This document shows, one piece after another, positions 52,101 to 61,956 of a stretch of DNA of 64,000 nt. A model generated the notes under the pieces. The model saw only the letters and a program-made list of their open reading frames with translations. It had not been told where the DNA came from and did no database searches. The stretch's first letter is position 1; every line of letters starts with the position of its first letter. Position numbers and translations under genes: made by a program. Source of the DNA: Eriocheir sinensis (taxonomy: Eukaryota; Arthropoda; Malacostraca; Decapoda; Varunidae); contig NC_066516.1 of assembly GCF_024679095.1 (NCBI RefSeq), positions 1 through 64,000 on the forward strand. The letters are read 5' to 3'.

Positions 52101-55030
52101 GCTACATGTGAGTGGCAGGTGGGCAATGTGGATGTTGTGGTGGTGGAGGTGCTTCCTAGGTAAGTGATAGAGTGCTATTCCAAAAATCAAGAAGCCTTAG
52201 ACTCAGTTTTGGTAAATACAAACGTGTGTCCCTCAAAGGCTGCTACGAGAAGAGGTGTGAGGCCATCGTGGTCTTGGTGGTCAACCTTAGCACCAAGCTC
52301 CAGTAGGGTGGTTACCACACTGGTGTGGCCCTCGCTGGCTGGCACACAAAGAGCTGCCACACTCAGCGCTGTCCTGCCATCCACATCCTCATGGTTAACA
52401 TCAGCTCCTACCTCCAGTAGAGCTTCCACAATTTCTGAATGACCCATGTAGGCCGCCGCAATGAGGGGCGTGCGGCCCTCGCTATCTGCCCGATTGACGT
52501 CCGCACCATGGTGCAAGAGTGAAGCCACCACATCTTCATGGCCACCCCAGGCGGCAGCCCGCAGTGCTGTTCGACCATCTGCATCCGCGAGGTCAACTTG
52601 TGTGCCACCCACCAACAAGGCGTTGACCACTCCACTGTGTCCACCCCAAGCTGCTGATCTGAGCGCTGTCCAGCCATCAGCATCAGCATGATCAGGGTCA
52701 GCACCCGCTGCTAAAAGAGTGGCTACTACCTCGGCGTGTCCATGTCGTGCAGCTAAGTTAAGGGGTGTCTGGCCAGCTCGATCCTGAAGGCCATGGAAGG
52801 CTCCTCGCTCTAGAAGGAGACGCACAAGAGAAGCATCTCCTTGATGAGCAGCACTGTGAAGCAGGGAGCGGCCAGAACTGTCCACCTGGTCAACAGGACC
52901 ACCTCGTAAGTATGGGTAGAGAGGGTCCTCACGGTGACGCCGTCTTCGACGTTCTCGCCGTCGACTACTGCTACTACTGTGCTCACTACTGTGCCGTCCC
53001 CCTGTACTACTGTGCCGGCCTCCAGTGCTCTGCCGGCCTCCAGTGCTCTGCCTGCCCCCAGTACTCTGTCGACCTCCAGTACTTTTGCGGCCATCAGTAC
53101 TTTGTCAGCTTCCTGTGCCTATGCCACCATCAATGCTCGCCCACCTATTGAGCCACCATTTACAAACTCTCCTGGCAGAGGTACCATTGTCACATACTCA
53201 TCATCCTTTTCACTCTCCTCTTTACAAACTTTTTCATTAGTCACCTCTGATTCCACATCAACTTTCTCTTCTTGCTCATTTTTATCATTTTCAGCACTAC
53301 ACACTTCCTCCAGTCTAATGTTATCAACTGCATCGAGTATGTCATCAGTTTTACAGTTCATACCATCTTCCTTAGCGTGCTCTTCCTTGCAATCTTCTTT
53401 TTTGAGTTTATCTGATTCATGTGTGCTCTCCTGGATCTCTTCATCCTCCTGTTCTAATTCTTCATAGCGAATTTCTGTTGGAGGTCCTTCTTCCTCTCCA
53501 CCCTCTTCTACTTCATCTTCATCTTCGTCATCATCTTCATCATCATCATCATCCTCCTCCTCCTGTGGCTGATCGTCAGGAAGGGCAGCACCAGCTTCTT
53601 GCAGGATCTTCAGGGCACGTGGATCTCTTGGTGGTGGAAGATCTTGGCAGAGACTCAGAGGCACCCCACATGAAACCATCCATAGTGGGAGGTGGTGCTG
53701 CTCTAAAGGTGGTTCCAGGCGAATACGAGAGAGGTGGAGAGCTAACTGATGGACCTGCATCAGGCTGAGAGATGAGGACTGGAGAGAAAGGCTCATAGCT
53801 AACATTGCATGCCCATCAGCCACATCTACCAGGTACTTCTGGGTGCAGTGCTTCACATCCAGCAGCCATTCAGCAAAGCTATGATGAAAGAGGAGCACCT
53901 GCTGGTCATGCTCAGGGCCAGCACCGCATCAGAAGCGACCATCGCTTGCTCCAGTCCTCATCAGTGAGAGTTGGGAAGCGCGTCTCAACAGCTTCCCGCA
54001 GCTCTTTTGGTGTGAGGGGTGCACGAGCAGCAAGAATGACAGCTAACAATGGCGCCACACGTTGGAAGTGCCGCCGTGGGTACAATCGCTGGCACAGCCA
54101 CAGATATAGACCATTGAGAGTGCCGGGAATGTGCCGGATCTCGCGCAATGTTACCCAGCCATCTGCCACACCATCTAATACACGCTCCAAGTACAAAAAG
54201 CAGCCGTTGCTTTTGATATGCAACTGATTGAGCATCTCTGCTGTTTCCCGCGACAGGTGGTGTCGGAGGGCGGGCTCGCGGTCCAGGCGGCACAAAATAT
54301 ACTGTTGCACATCCCGCACCACGTGGCCTCGCCGCAGGTCATCCAGGGCAACTTTTCGAAAGCCGGCAAACTGACGGATGATGGTGCGTGACGTTCGGCG
54401 TGCAGTGACAACCAGAAGCAACCACTGCGGCAAAAGATGGTGGTGGGTGGCCAGCAGTTCGGCGATGGTGCGTGATGGACCTTTGTTACCTGTATCCATC
54501 GAGCCACCATCACGCGGTGTGGCTGCCACTGGTGCCTGTAGATCAGTCTCATCAATGCTGTCCACTACTAACAACAATGTGCGGTCAGGCTGATCCAGCT
54601 CCAGCAGAGGAAAGATGACAGAGCGGCGGAAGGCTTCATCAGGGTTGGCATGGAGGGCACGGGGCTCAAGGGCAGCACATACCTCAGGTGACTCAGTTTT
54701 ACTGCTGTAGTTAGGCAGAAGTGGAGATGTCTCTAGTTGAGCCACCAGGGATTGGATGAAGCAGCCAACGCTGAGAGAGGCAGCCAGGTGGGCGTGGCAC
54801 ATATGGTGTGCCAGAAGACGTGCATGGAGGGCTGAGGCATGGCGGCCATGAGATGCTGAAGGTGACACCAACTCTGTGCAGAGCGCGGTTTTACCAGTGC
54901 CTGGGCCGCCTACCAACAAAGCCCCGCATGTCTTGGCGGCCGGCCTCTGTTCCAGACATGCCCACAGCTTTGCCCACGCCCACTCGCGACACAGGAAGCG
55001 CCGCCCCGGCAAGCTGCTGTCAGCAGCCAT
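45614..55030 (-). CDS. ANKRD50: ANKRD50 orthologue, four coding exons, three frame breaks
   Basis: Coding exons in order are 55,030-52,224, 51,851-51,653, 51,248-49,813 and 45,982-45,614, about 1,600 codons; vertebrate ANKRD50 has about 1,430. The N-terminus ([11 protein letters not shown]) leads to a P-loop NTPase with Walker A GGPGTGKT and a Walker B-like [12 protein letters not shown]. Then [31 protein letters not shown] and [20 protein letters not shown] are near-identical to what I know of vertebrate ANKRD50. A long acidic and Ser/Gly/Arg linker precedes about 17 ankyrin repeats. A Pro/Ser-rich region has SFTQQLQQ and NGIVTNP, and the end is KKETPL. Vertebrate ANKRD50 is linked to SNX27-retromer endosomal recycling; the ETPL end fits a PDZ ligand. 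Frame breaks lie at about 53,914-53,931, 53,105-53,121 and 50,627-50,634. They are probably sequence errors, because the conserved sequence resumes directly. Confidence 0.93.
46071..46126. repeat. (CA)n microsatellite in ANKRD50 intron
   Basis: About 56 bases of CA. A 5'-truncated LINE starts immediately after it. Confidence 0.97.
46135..46860 (+). pseudogene. CR1-like LINE ORF2 fragment in ANKRD50 intron
   Basis: The plus strand gives [55 protein letters not shown] with intact [24 protein letters not shown] and [17 protein letters not shown]. Frame changes occur near 46,470 and 46,790. It is truncated at both ends and opposite to ANKRD50. It is the same subfamily as the LINE at 58,490-58,995. 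Confidence 0.87.
46873..47165 (-). pseudogene. RTE-type LINE endonuclease part, inverted
   Basis: The minus strand encodes [39 protein letters not shown] and [18 protein letters not shown]. This is the endonuclease C-terminus and the following linker of an RTE-type ORF2. The rest of the ORF continues on the opposite strand from about 47,165. Confidence 0.8.
47165..49345 (+). pseudogene. RTE-type LINE reverse transcriptase, 3' part, in ANKRD50 intron
   Basis: The plus strand gives [40 protein letters not shown] and [19 protein letters not shown] residues, with [18 protein letters not shown] before a SINE insertion. After it come [36 protein letters not shown] and [31 protein letters not shown] follows, in which the second catalytic Asp is Ala. 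Next are [40 protein letters not shown] and the C-terminal [20 protein letters not shown]. Several frameshifts and stops; inactive. The element ends near 49,345. Confidence 0.85.
47773..48093 (+). mobile_element. tRNA-derived SINE inserted in the RTE copy
   Basis: A-box TGGCTGAGTGGATAGCGTG, B-box AGTTCGATCCC, body with ACATGCTGTCCAGAAGACCG and CAATGCAAGATGGTGCCACT, then a tail of about 14 A. It interrupts the RTE sequence between CTGGAGCTGGAG and TCTGGGTTCACACC. These are separated by only about 10 bases in the other RTE copy at 5,540-5,560. Confidence 0.9.
49346..49812. other. ANKRD50 intron remainder
   Basis: No coding sequence. Ordinary intronic sequence with CACTCACTCACTC near 49,585-49,600. 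Confidence 0.6.
49813..51248 (-). CDS. ANKRD50: ANKRD50 exon (ankyrin repeats 9-17, Pro/Ser-rich region)
   Basis: It starts [20 protein letters not shown] after the acceptor TTATTTTCAG and holds repeats through [13 protein letters not shown]. The frame is lost at 50,627-50,634, where the sense strand reads CTGGGCGGGG. Adding one base would restore [20 protein letters not shown], so a homopolymer error is likely. After the repeats come low-complexity segments rich in Ser, Pro, Gln and Gly, with [20 protein letters not shown] and SFTQQLQQ. It ends SITAE in phase 0, donor GTAATT. Confidence 0.92.
51653..51851 (-). CDS. ANKRD50: ANKRD50 internal exon (ankyrin repeats 7-9)
   Basis: Acceptor TCATTTACAG before 51,851, donor GTATAA after 51,653. 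The first base completes the Thr codon of [20 protein letters not shown]. The exon continues [20 protein letters not shown] and ends GSQ in phase 0. Joining to both neighbours keeps the 33-residue ankyrin period without a gap. The flanking introns are 372 and 404 bases. Confidence 0.92.
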
Positions 55031-55152
55031 GACAGGGGCGGACGCAGGGCGGGCGTGGGCGGTGGTGAGGACTCAAGGTACGTCCTGAAGGCAGCTCATC
55101 TCGGCCCTCGGTCACTGCCTCGTCCCCGTCCCCACCAGAAGCCCATCATCAC
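52224..55152 (-). CDS. ANKRD50: ANKRD50 exon with start codon, NTPase and first ankyrin repeats
   Basis: The exon begins after an acceptor (TTTTTTATCAG) at 55,152 and includes about 120 bases of 5' UTR with a short upstream ATG frame. The chosen ATG at 55,030 has G at -3 and G at +4 and is followed directly by the conserved FLCREWAW block. Repeats 1 to 6 and the start of 7 are in this exon ([38 protein letters not shown]). It ends after GAGGGACACAC, donor GTTTGT, two bases into a codon. Two frame breaks lie in the exon; between them (about 53,900-53,120) the protein is read one frame off and includes a run of Asp/Glu near 53,490-53,570. Confidence 0.9.
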
Positions 55153-55875
<723 letters not shown>

Positions 55876-56035
55876 GTCAGATTAAGGGGAGGCGCCGACA
55901 AAAATGGGTATTTTTCACTATTTCAGCTAAATTTTAAGTTACTCCAAAAAATAGCTGAACACGTCACACGTTCCCTGTGAAAATCTGGCAGCTGTACGAT
56001 GATAATTCTTTCCCTTTCAAATAATTTGATTTGTA

Positions 56036-56605
56036 CAGGTAACTCTCGATTTACGCAAGTTTGGTTTACACGTTTTTTAAATAACGCGTGGTCCAAAATC
56101 CAAATAAATGTTTAATTTACATGTTTTTTTCACTTATACGCGATATTTTATGGAGTTGCCACCAGATGTCTCACGCAACTGGACTCAACATGGCGCCGCG
56201 GCCACACAGCTGAGCTCAGTTCTTCCCGCGCGCCACTTGAACAACAATACAGTACTCACGCTGCCACGCTACTCAACAATAGGGGTGGGCAGGTACCGGT
56301 ACCAGTACCGTTACTAACGGTACCAGCTATACGGTGCGGTACCGGTACCAGACTGCTCGGTACTGGTACCAATACTATCCAGTCGCTCATGGTGTCCCTC
56401 ATTTCTTCCTCACACGAGCGAGGCTGAGAGTGAGTGCCTGAGTGGATATCTCGGTGATATGGATACTCTCTCTCTCTCTCTCTCTCCACTGAATGAAGTG
56501 AATATTTATTTTTCGATAGAAACCTACTCTTGTTTGATTTACATTGTTTTTGATTTACGGGACCTCTTCAAGGACACAATACTTGCGTAAATCGAGAGTT
56601 ACCTG
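56036..56605. mobile_element. TA-flanked MITE (CAGGTAACTCTCGATTTACG family), copy 2
   Basis: Inverted ends CAGGTAACTCTCGATTTACG at both termini, with TA outside. Compared with copy 1 (16,801-17,224) it carries an extra segment from about 56,279 with repeated GGTACC and TACCGG blocks and a CT tract. The same extra segment is in copy 3. Confidence 0.9.
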
Positions 56606-56956
56606 TATTACTAATTTCGTGGTCCCCTCCCTGCAGAAACCTCCATTTTCTGTAGAATACTCATATATGTTACATTTTGCCTTCTTTTATCCGATTTTTC
56701 CACTTTTTTTTTTAAAAAAGCATGTCATCATTCATATGGCAAAATTCTAGTGGCAGCCAGCAAGCCTCGGAGAGTGTGGTTGAGTGAATCAGTCAATTAG
56801 TCACTTAGTGTGTCGCAAGCGCTCCTCAGAGGTACATTTGTGCTTGTACTTTGGCAGGTTTAGACACCTAGGAAAAGAAAAGTCCAAAAGAAAAGAAAGT
56901 GATGAAGAAGTAACAGGAGGTATCCACAGAACACTACAGCCCAGGAGATTTCTAGT

Positions 56957-56958
<2 letters not shown>

Positions 56959-56994
<36 letters not shown>
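56959..56994. repeat. (CA)n microsatellite
   Basis: About 36 bases of CA within the TTAA-flanked element. Confidence 0.96.
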
Positions 56995-57000
<6 letters not shown>

Positions 57001-57749
57001 CAATTATGATTATTATTTTTTATATCATTCACTGTCATTCATAAATATAACTGCATAGATATCTAAGTTGTATTTTACCTCTGTAAGATCCTCTAAAAAT
57101 CATAACTTTGTACGCTAACTGCATTTACACACAAAATAGCTGATATCTCGAAAGTGCATTTTTTGTACTTTGGAGAATAAAAACTCCATTAGTTGTGAAG
57201 ATAATAAAAAATTCAAACATCTGCTGAAAAACGAGTGGATGGTAAAAAAATTGTCCGTCAGGTTTTTTTTATAAACAAAAAAACACTGCTGATATGATTT
57301 ATTGAAGGTAAAAAAGTGGTAGAATTATGGGACACATCAAATGGTGATTTTGGTAATTTTTTTTGCGCAGGAACAGAGACATATTAAAAATTTCAACGGA
57401 CAATTTTTAACTAGTGGTGCCATGAGTAAAACTACCCAATATCGTACGTATTGAGTGAACATGCTGGCCCCCATTAACGTTTTTAGCTCTGCTTTTATTA
57501 CAAGTAATAAATTTTGTTTGTAATTTTTTTCGTAGACAGAACGAAAAGCTATTATACTGATACATGTAGATCTTATCGCATTTACCTAAGTCTTCAAAGA
57601 AAAAAATACCTTAAAACAATTGAAATAAAATGAATGTACCCTCCACTAATACTAGGTGGCGCCTCCCTTAAAAGATTTTCAAAAGCATTATAGTCAAGTT
57701 TATTTAGCCTGTTTCAGACTCAAAGTATATAATGTGTGTGCATGTGTGT

Positions 57750-58995
57750 GTGCGTGTGTATTTACCTATTTACCTATTTGTAGTCTACCGGGCCCTACCT
57801 AAACTTTAATAGTCCCGTCTCCATATCTACATTCATCCAGCCTTTCCTTCATTTGTTGGACACTGCTCGCCTCCACCACCTCTTCCCGCAAGCTGTTCCA
57901 TGTGTTAACACTTCTATGTGGAAAACTATACTTTTTCAAGTCACTCAAACAGGTTCCTTTATTAAGTTTCTTTCCATGTCCTCGCAGCCCCTGCATTCTC
58001 GCAGTAGAGAAGAGATCAACTCTATCCACCATATCAAACTTATTTACCAACTTATACAGCGTGATCATATCTCCTCTCACCCTTCTTTGTTCCAGTGTCG
58101 TCAAGTTCATCTCCTTCAATCTGTCTTCATACATCATATTCGAGAGTTCTGGGACCATTTTAGTTGCAATTCTCTGTATTCTTTCCAACTTTCTGATATC
58201 CTTCTTTTTGTGAGGTGACCATACAACTGCAGCATATTCAAGTTTTGGTCTTATCAGTGTTATTATTTTCTTCACCATTTCCTTATCTGTATAATGGAAT
58301 GATACCCTTATATTTTGCATCATCCTGTAGGTTTCTAAAAATAACTTGTTTATATGCTTTTCTGGGGATAGTGTCTTGCATCGTTACTCCCAAATCTTTT
58401 TCTTCATGTACCACCTTTAAGTTTTCTTTTCCCATCCTGTATGTTTTCTTCGGTCTTTTTTTACTTTTCACCATTTCCATAACATAACAAAGTTCCGGTA
58501 CCATCTTAAATGCCACTCTCTGCACTCTTTCCAGCTTTTTTATGTTCTTTTTGTGAGGAGACCAGACCACTGCTGCATACTCCAACCTTGGCCTTATCAT
58601 TGTAATTATTATTTTCTTCATCATCTCCTCATCCAAATACACAAATGCCGTCCTTATGTTCCTCAGCAAATTCATAATTTGTCCCGTTATCCTGTTCATG
58701 TGTTTGTCCGGTGACGTGTTCTCTGAGACAGTCACTCCCAAATCTTTTTCCTCCACTTCTCTGCATATTATCTCACTTCCCATCTTATAATTATATTCAC
58801 ATCTTCTTCCACTCCTACCAAACTCTATTTCTTTTACATTTCCCAGGGTTGAACTCCATCTGCCATGTACCACTCCACTCCCATATTTTATCCAGGTCCC
58901 TCTGCAAAGCCTCACAGTCCTTCACATCATTCACTCGTCTCAATAGCTTTGCATCATCTGCAAACAAACTCACATAGCTGGTCACTCCATCCACC
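57750..58995 (-). pseudogene. Two joined CR1-like LINE ORF2 fragments
   Basis: 58,995-58,490 encodes [55 protein letters not shown] residues and [20 protein letters not shown]. At about 58,490 the sequence switches to a related subfamily that repeats the same protein stretch. It reads EEKDLGVTMQDT, then [32 protein letters not shown] [20 protein letters not shown], and a tail around SFPHRSVNTWNSLREEVVEA to the 3' end near 57,760. The 5' edge is a TG array. The 3' edge is GTATTTACCTATTTACC next to GTGTGTGCG. Confidence 0.83.
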
Positions 58996-59019
58996 ATGTG
59001 TGTGTGTGTGTGTGTGTGT
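58996..59019. repeat. (TG)n microsatellite
   Basis: About 24 bases of TG between two LINE fragments. Confidence 0.95.
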
Positions 59020-59027
59020 GTATTTAC

Positions 59028-60154
59028 CATAGCTGGGCGTTCTCGCGATAAGTTATCGCAATACTTTATCGCTGATAACAAAATTGGGTTATCGGCCATC
59101 CGCTACTTATTTAAATATATATCGGTACCTTCGTTACTTTTGTAACCAAACTAGCGATAATCGCTACTTTTTTCCGCCTCTGAAAAAAAAAAAAAGTCTT
59201 CTCATTACTACGCATGTGTGGCCTGGGCGCCCGGTGTTGTGTGAAAAACCTTTGGGGTATGAAATATCTTCGGTGAAAAGATTTCATACTTAGATCATCA
59301 ACATTAAAACACTAGCTTATTTTTTATGTTAGACTCAAAAATCATTATATCAAAGAGAATAATCATTTAAAATTAAAATTATTATTCACTGCCTCAAATT
59401 TGATATTCCATATTCGTTTGTGAGCATGCCATGGTATTGAAGGCACCCGGTGTTGTGTTATTTGATGTCCCATTGTCAAAAGTTGGAAACATTGTTCTTC
59501 AGAATCATGTTCAGACCAGTTTGTACAGTTCACAAAGCTTTAGTTGCTGGAAGGCTGAATCAGACAGACAGTACCACCATCCTCGCTGTTTCTAGAACAA
59601 CACTCTGTACATATAAATACAACTCATACAGAATGTCGTTCCAGAAACAGCGGGGGTGGTGGTAGTGGTACTGTATGTCTTATTCAGCCTTCCAGCAACT
59701 CTTAATTACGGTTAAAAAGCTGTGTGAGACTGTACAGGTCTACGCTTGCTGGTCTGAGCATGCACAGTTCACGAGAGACCAGTGTTTGTAAAGAAAAGTG
59801 CCAGCTTCTGATGGTGGGGACGCCAAATAACACAACACCGGTTCAGGCGTTTCTAGTATTACCGTCTATAGGTAAGTGTCAGCGTGTGGTTTTCAGGTTT
59901 TGTAAGTTTTCTAAAATACAGATAATGAAAATTTGAATTCATCTATGTTTTTTATTTGAAATATCAATATAGTATCGTTTTCGCCTACTGGACTTATCGC
60001 TAGCCAGTATCGGAATTGTGGATTAATATCGGGTATCGTTTATCGCCTATATTTGTGTCTCCAGTTAACGAATATCGGTTATCATCGATTAGGTTTTCCA
60101 TTATCAGTTATCGGTTATCGGGAATAAGGTTTTCTGTTATCTTGCCCAGCTATG
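59028..60154. mobile_element. Non-autonomous hAT-type element with 8-bp target duplication
   Basis: The octamer GTATTTAC flanks both ends (59,020-59,027 and 60,155-60,162). The left end CATAGCTGGGCGTTCTCGCG and the complement of the right end CATAGCTGGGCAAGATAACA form short inverted repeats. ATCG/TTATCGG-rich subterminal repeats occur at both sides. The target is the conserved 3' end of a LINE fragment. No transposase frame; the middle is a large foldback. Confidence 0.9.
59444..59845. repeat. Large imperfect foldback inside the hAT element
   Basis: CCGGTGTTGTGTTATTTGAT near 59,449 is complementary to the block at 59,822-59,842. GTTGCTGGAAGGCTGAAT near 59,544 pairs with ATTCAGCCTTCCAGCAAC near 59,683. 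CAGTACCACC and CGCTGTTTCT also have complements. The two arms of about 150-190 bases surround a loop of roughly 40. It would form a long hairpin if transcribed. Confidence 0.85.
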
Positions 60155-60162
60155 GTATTTAC

Positions 60163-60460
60163 CTAGTTGTGAAATACAGGAAAGAGCCGCATTAGGCTCG
60201 TATGTCCCGCTCCATAACGCTTTATTATCCAGTTTGCCTTTAAATTCATGAATCGTTTTCCACACACAGTCTCCTCGCCAAGTCCGCTCCATGTTGTTAT
60301 GCTTCTGTATGGAAAACTGTATTTCTTGATGTCTCTCCTACAGTCGCCTTTCTTCAATTTCTTACCATTGCCTCTTGTTACACTTCTGTCACGCATCACT
60401 AGGTCTTCCTGTCCAATTTCTCCAATCCCTCTTGTATCCTGTACAATGCTATTAGCAGGG
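60163..60460 (-). pseudogene. LINE 3' end fragment
   Basis: The minus strand encodes GNGKKLKKGDCRRDIKKYSF, then PYRSITTWSGLGEETV, the C-terminus of a CR1-like ORF2. The 3' end is CTAGTTGTGAAATACAGG on the plus strand, separated from its GTATTTAC by the hAT insertion. It matches 39,298-39,461. Confidence 0.8.
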
Positions 60461-60659
60461 TTGGCAGTTTAAACCAAATGGTTTAAACCAATAAAAAAAC
60501 AGTGGTTTAAACCAACTAATAAAACCTTTTTTATCTTTTTGTGTACACCCCTGCCGTTCGCGGTCTCACCCATCGCGGTTTCGCTTATTCGCGGTCAACT
60601 AATTGTGACCCCTGCTTATACGTGGCCCCAGTTTCATGTATACGCAGATGCATTGACGC
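60461..60659. other. Fragments of two transposon ends
   Basis: CAGGGTTGGCAGTTTAAACC near 60,458-60,477 recurs near 61,878 with one change and looks like a hAT-type terminus. CACCCCTGCCGTTCGCGGTC near 60,546 resembles the CCCGCCGTTCGCGG end near 61,740. Neither is complete. Confidence 0.5.
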
Positions 60660-61372
60660 TAAATAGGGAAGGCAGAGAGGAGGGAGGGAGGCAGAGGAGG
60701 GGAAGGGAGAGAGGAGGGAGGAAGGCAGAGGAGGGAGGGAGGAGGCAGAGGAGGGGAAGGGAGAGAGGAGGGAGGAAGGCAGAGGAGGAGGAGGGAGGAG
60801 GCAGAGAGGAGGGAGGAGGGAGGCAGAGGAGAGGGGGAAGGGAGAGAGGAGGAGGAAGGCAGAAAGGAGGGAGGGAGGGAGGCAGAGAGGAGGGGGGAAG
60901 GGAGAGAGGAGGGAGGAAGGCAGAGAGGAGGGAGGGAGGGAGGCAGGGAAGAGGGGGGAAGGGAGAGAGGAGGGAGGAAGGTAGAGAGGAGGGAGGGAGG
61001 CAGAGAGGAGGGAGGGAGAGAGGAGGGAAGGCAGAGAGGAGGAGGGAGGGAGTCAGAGAGGAGGGGGAAGGGAGAGAGGAGGAGGAAGGCAGAGAGGAGG
61101 GAGGGAGGGAGGAGGCAGAGAGGGGGGGAAGGGAGAGGAGGGAGGAAGGCAGAGAGGAGGGAGGTAGGCAGAGAGGAGGGGAAGGGAGAGGAGAGGAGGA
61201 AGGCAGAGGAGAGGGAGGGAGGGAGGCAGAGAGAGGGAGGGAGGAGGAGGCAGAGAGGAGGAGGAAGGCAGAGAGGAGGGAGGGAAGGGAGAGAGGAGGG
61301 AGGAAGGCAGAGAGGAGGGAGGGAGGGAGGCAGAGAGGAGGGGGGAAGGGAGAGAGGAGGGAGGCGGGGCAA
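60660..61372. repeat. Polypurine minisatellite (GGGAGG/GGCAGAGAGG)
   Basis: About 710 bases almost entirely of G and A, with a single C in most GGCAGAG units. Irregular units of about 50-60 bases repeat GGAGGGAGGAAGGCAGAGAG and GGGGGAAGGGAGAGAGGAGG. Many GGGAGGGAGGGAGG runs are potential G-quadruplex or triplex sites. The Arg/Glu/Gly and Ser/Leu/Pro open frames across it are artefacts. Confidence 0.95.
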
Positions 61373-61737
61373 TGGACGTTAGGTTGCTCCTGAGTGACGT
61401 CACGGTTAGACTGTGACGTCATGCTTTCCTATTGGCCAGCAGCTCACTCAGGGACGACTGCTATTGGTCGAGATTTTCTCAGCAACATTATCCTAAAAAA
61501 AAAAAATTCACGCGCCGCCACACTGCAGTGTTGCCAGATTGGGCTACTTATCGCAAATTGGGCTACTTTTGGGTCTTCTGTGCTACTAAATTTTGACCCC
61601 AGGGTGAGTGTTGATTACATATTGTTGTCTAACAAGGTCTTGTCTCATTTCAGTCATTAAAAAGAACGAAAAAAACATGTTTTATATGACGTGTCAGAGG
61701 TGACTTCCCCAAATGCATATTTTCCCATAGGGTTATA

Positions 61738-61804
61738 GTCCCGCCGTTCGCGGTTTCGCGCATCGCGCCGAAGTCCGGGAACGAAATACCCGCGAACGGC
61801 GGGG
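61738..61804. repeat. Short foldback with CCGTTCGCGG arms
   Basis: CCCGCCGTTCGCGG at about 61,740 pairs exactly with CCGCGAACGGCGGG ending near 61,802. Further CGCG blocks lie in the centre. It may be a very small MITE or a residue of two transposon ends. Confidence 0.75.
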
Positions 61805-61956
61805 GATGATGTATATATTTGTTAGTTTCATCAGTATTGTGGTTTTAACTATATGTAAGATTTTAATTATGTACAGCAGGGTTGGCGGTTTAAACCAGCG
61901 TAAATCAAAAACAATGTAAATCAAACAAGAGGTAGGTTTCTGTCGAAAAATAAATA

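Larger units (their letters stand above)
55886..57667. mobile_element. TTAA-flanked inverted-end element (GGGGAGGCGCC)
   Basis: TTAA at 55,882-55,885 precedes GGGGAGGCGCCGAC. At the other end GTGGCGCCTCCC is followed by TTAA at 57,668-57,671. The inverted ends differ by one G. The element is about 1.78 kb, of which about 570 bases is a nested MITE. No transposase. Ends starting with GGG argue against piggyBac, whose ends start CCC; a Kolobok-like origin is possible but not shown. Confidence 0.8.

Noticed and set aside
52810..53094. Alternative frame with Val-Leu-Glu-Ala-Gly repeats on the minus strand
   Set aside because: The same bases read in the ankyrin frame give QSTGGR repeats that continue directly into the ankyrin domain, which is the better reading.
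53119..53178. Small intron explaining the ANKRD50 linker frame change
   Set aside because: Candidate GT-AG pairs here give introns of about 50-63 bases without a polypyrimidine tract, and the one I tested preserves the wrong frame.
52164..54593. Plus-strand open frames over ANKRD50 exons
   Set aside because: Shadows of conserved minus-strand coding sequence; they show no domain and break at exon edges unrelated to splice sites.
60539..61422. Arg/Glu/Gly-rich and Ser/Leu/Pro-rich open frames of more than 230 residues
   Set aside because: Produced by the polypurine minisatellite. Both strands are open, composition is extreme and no domain is present.
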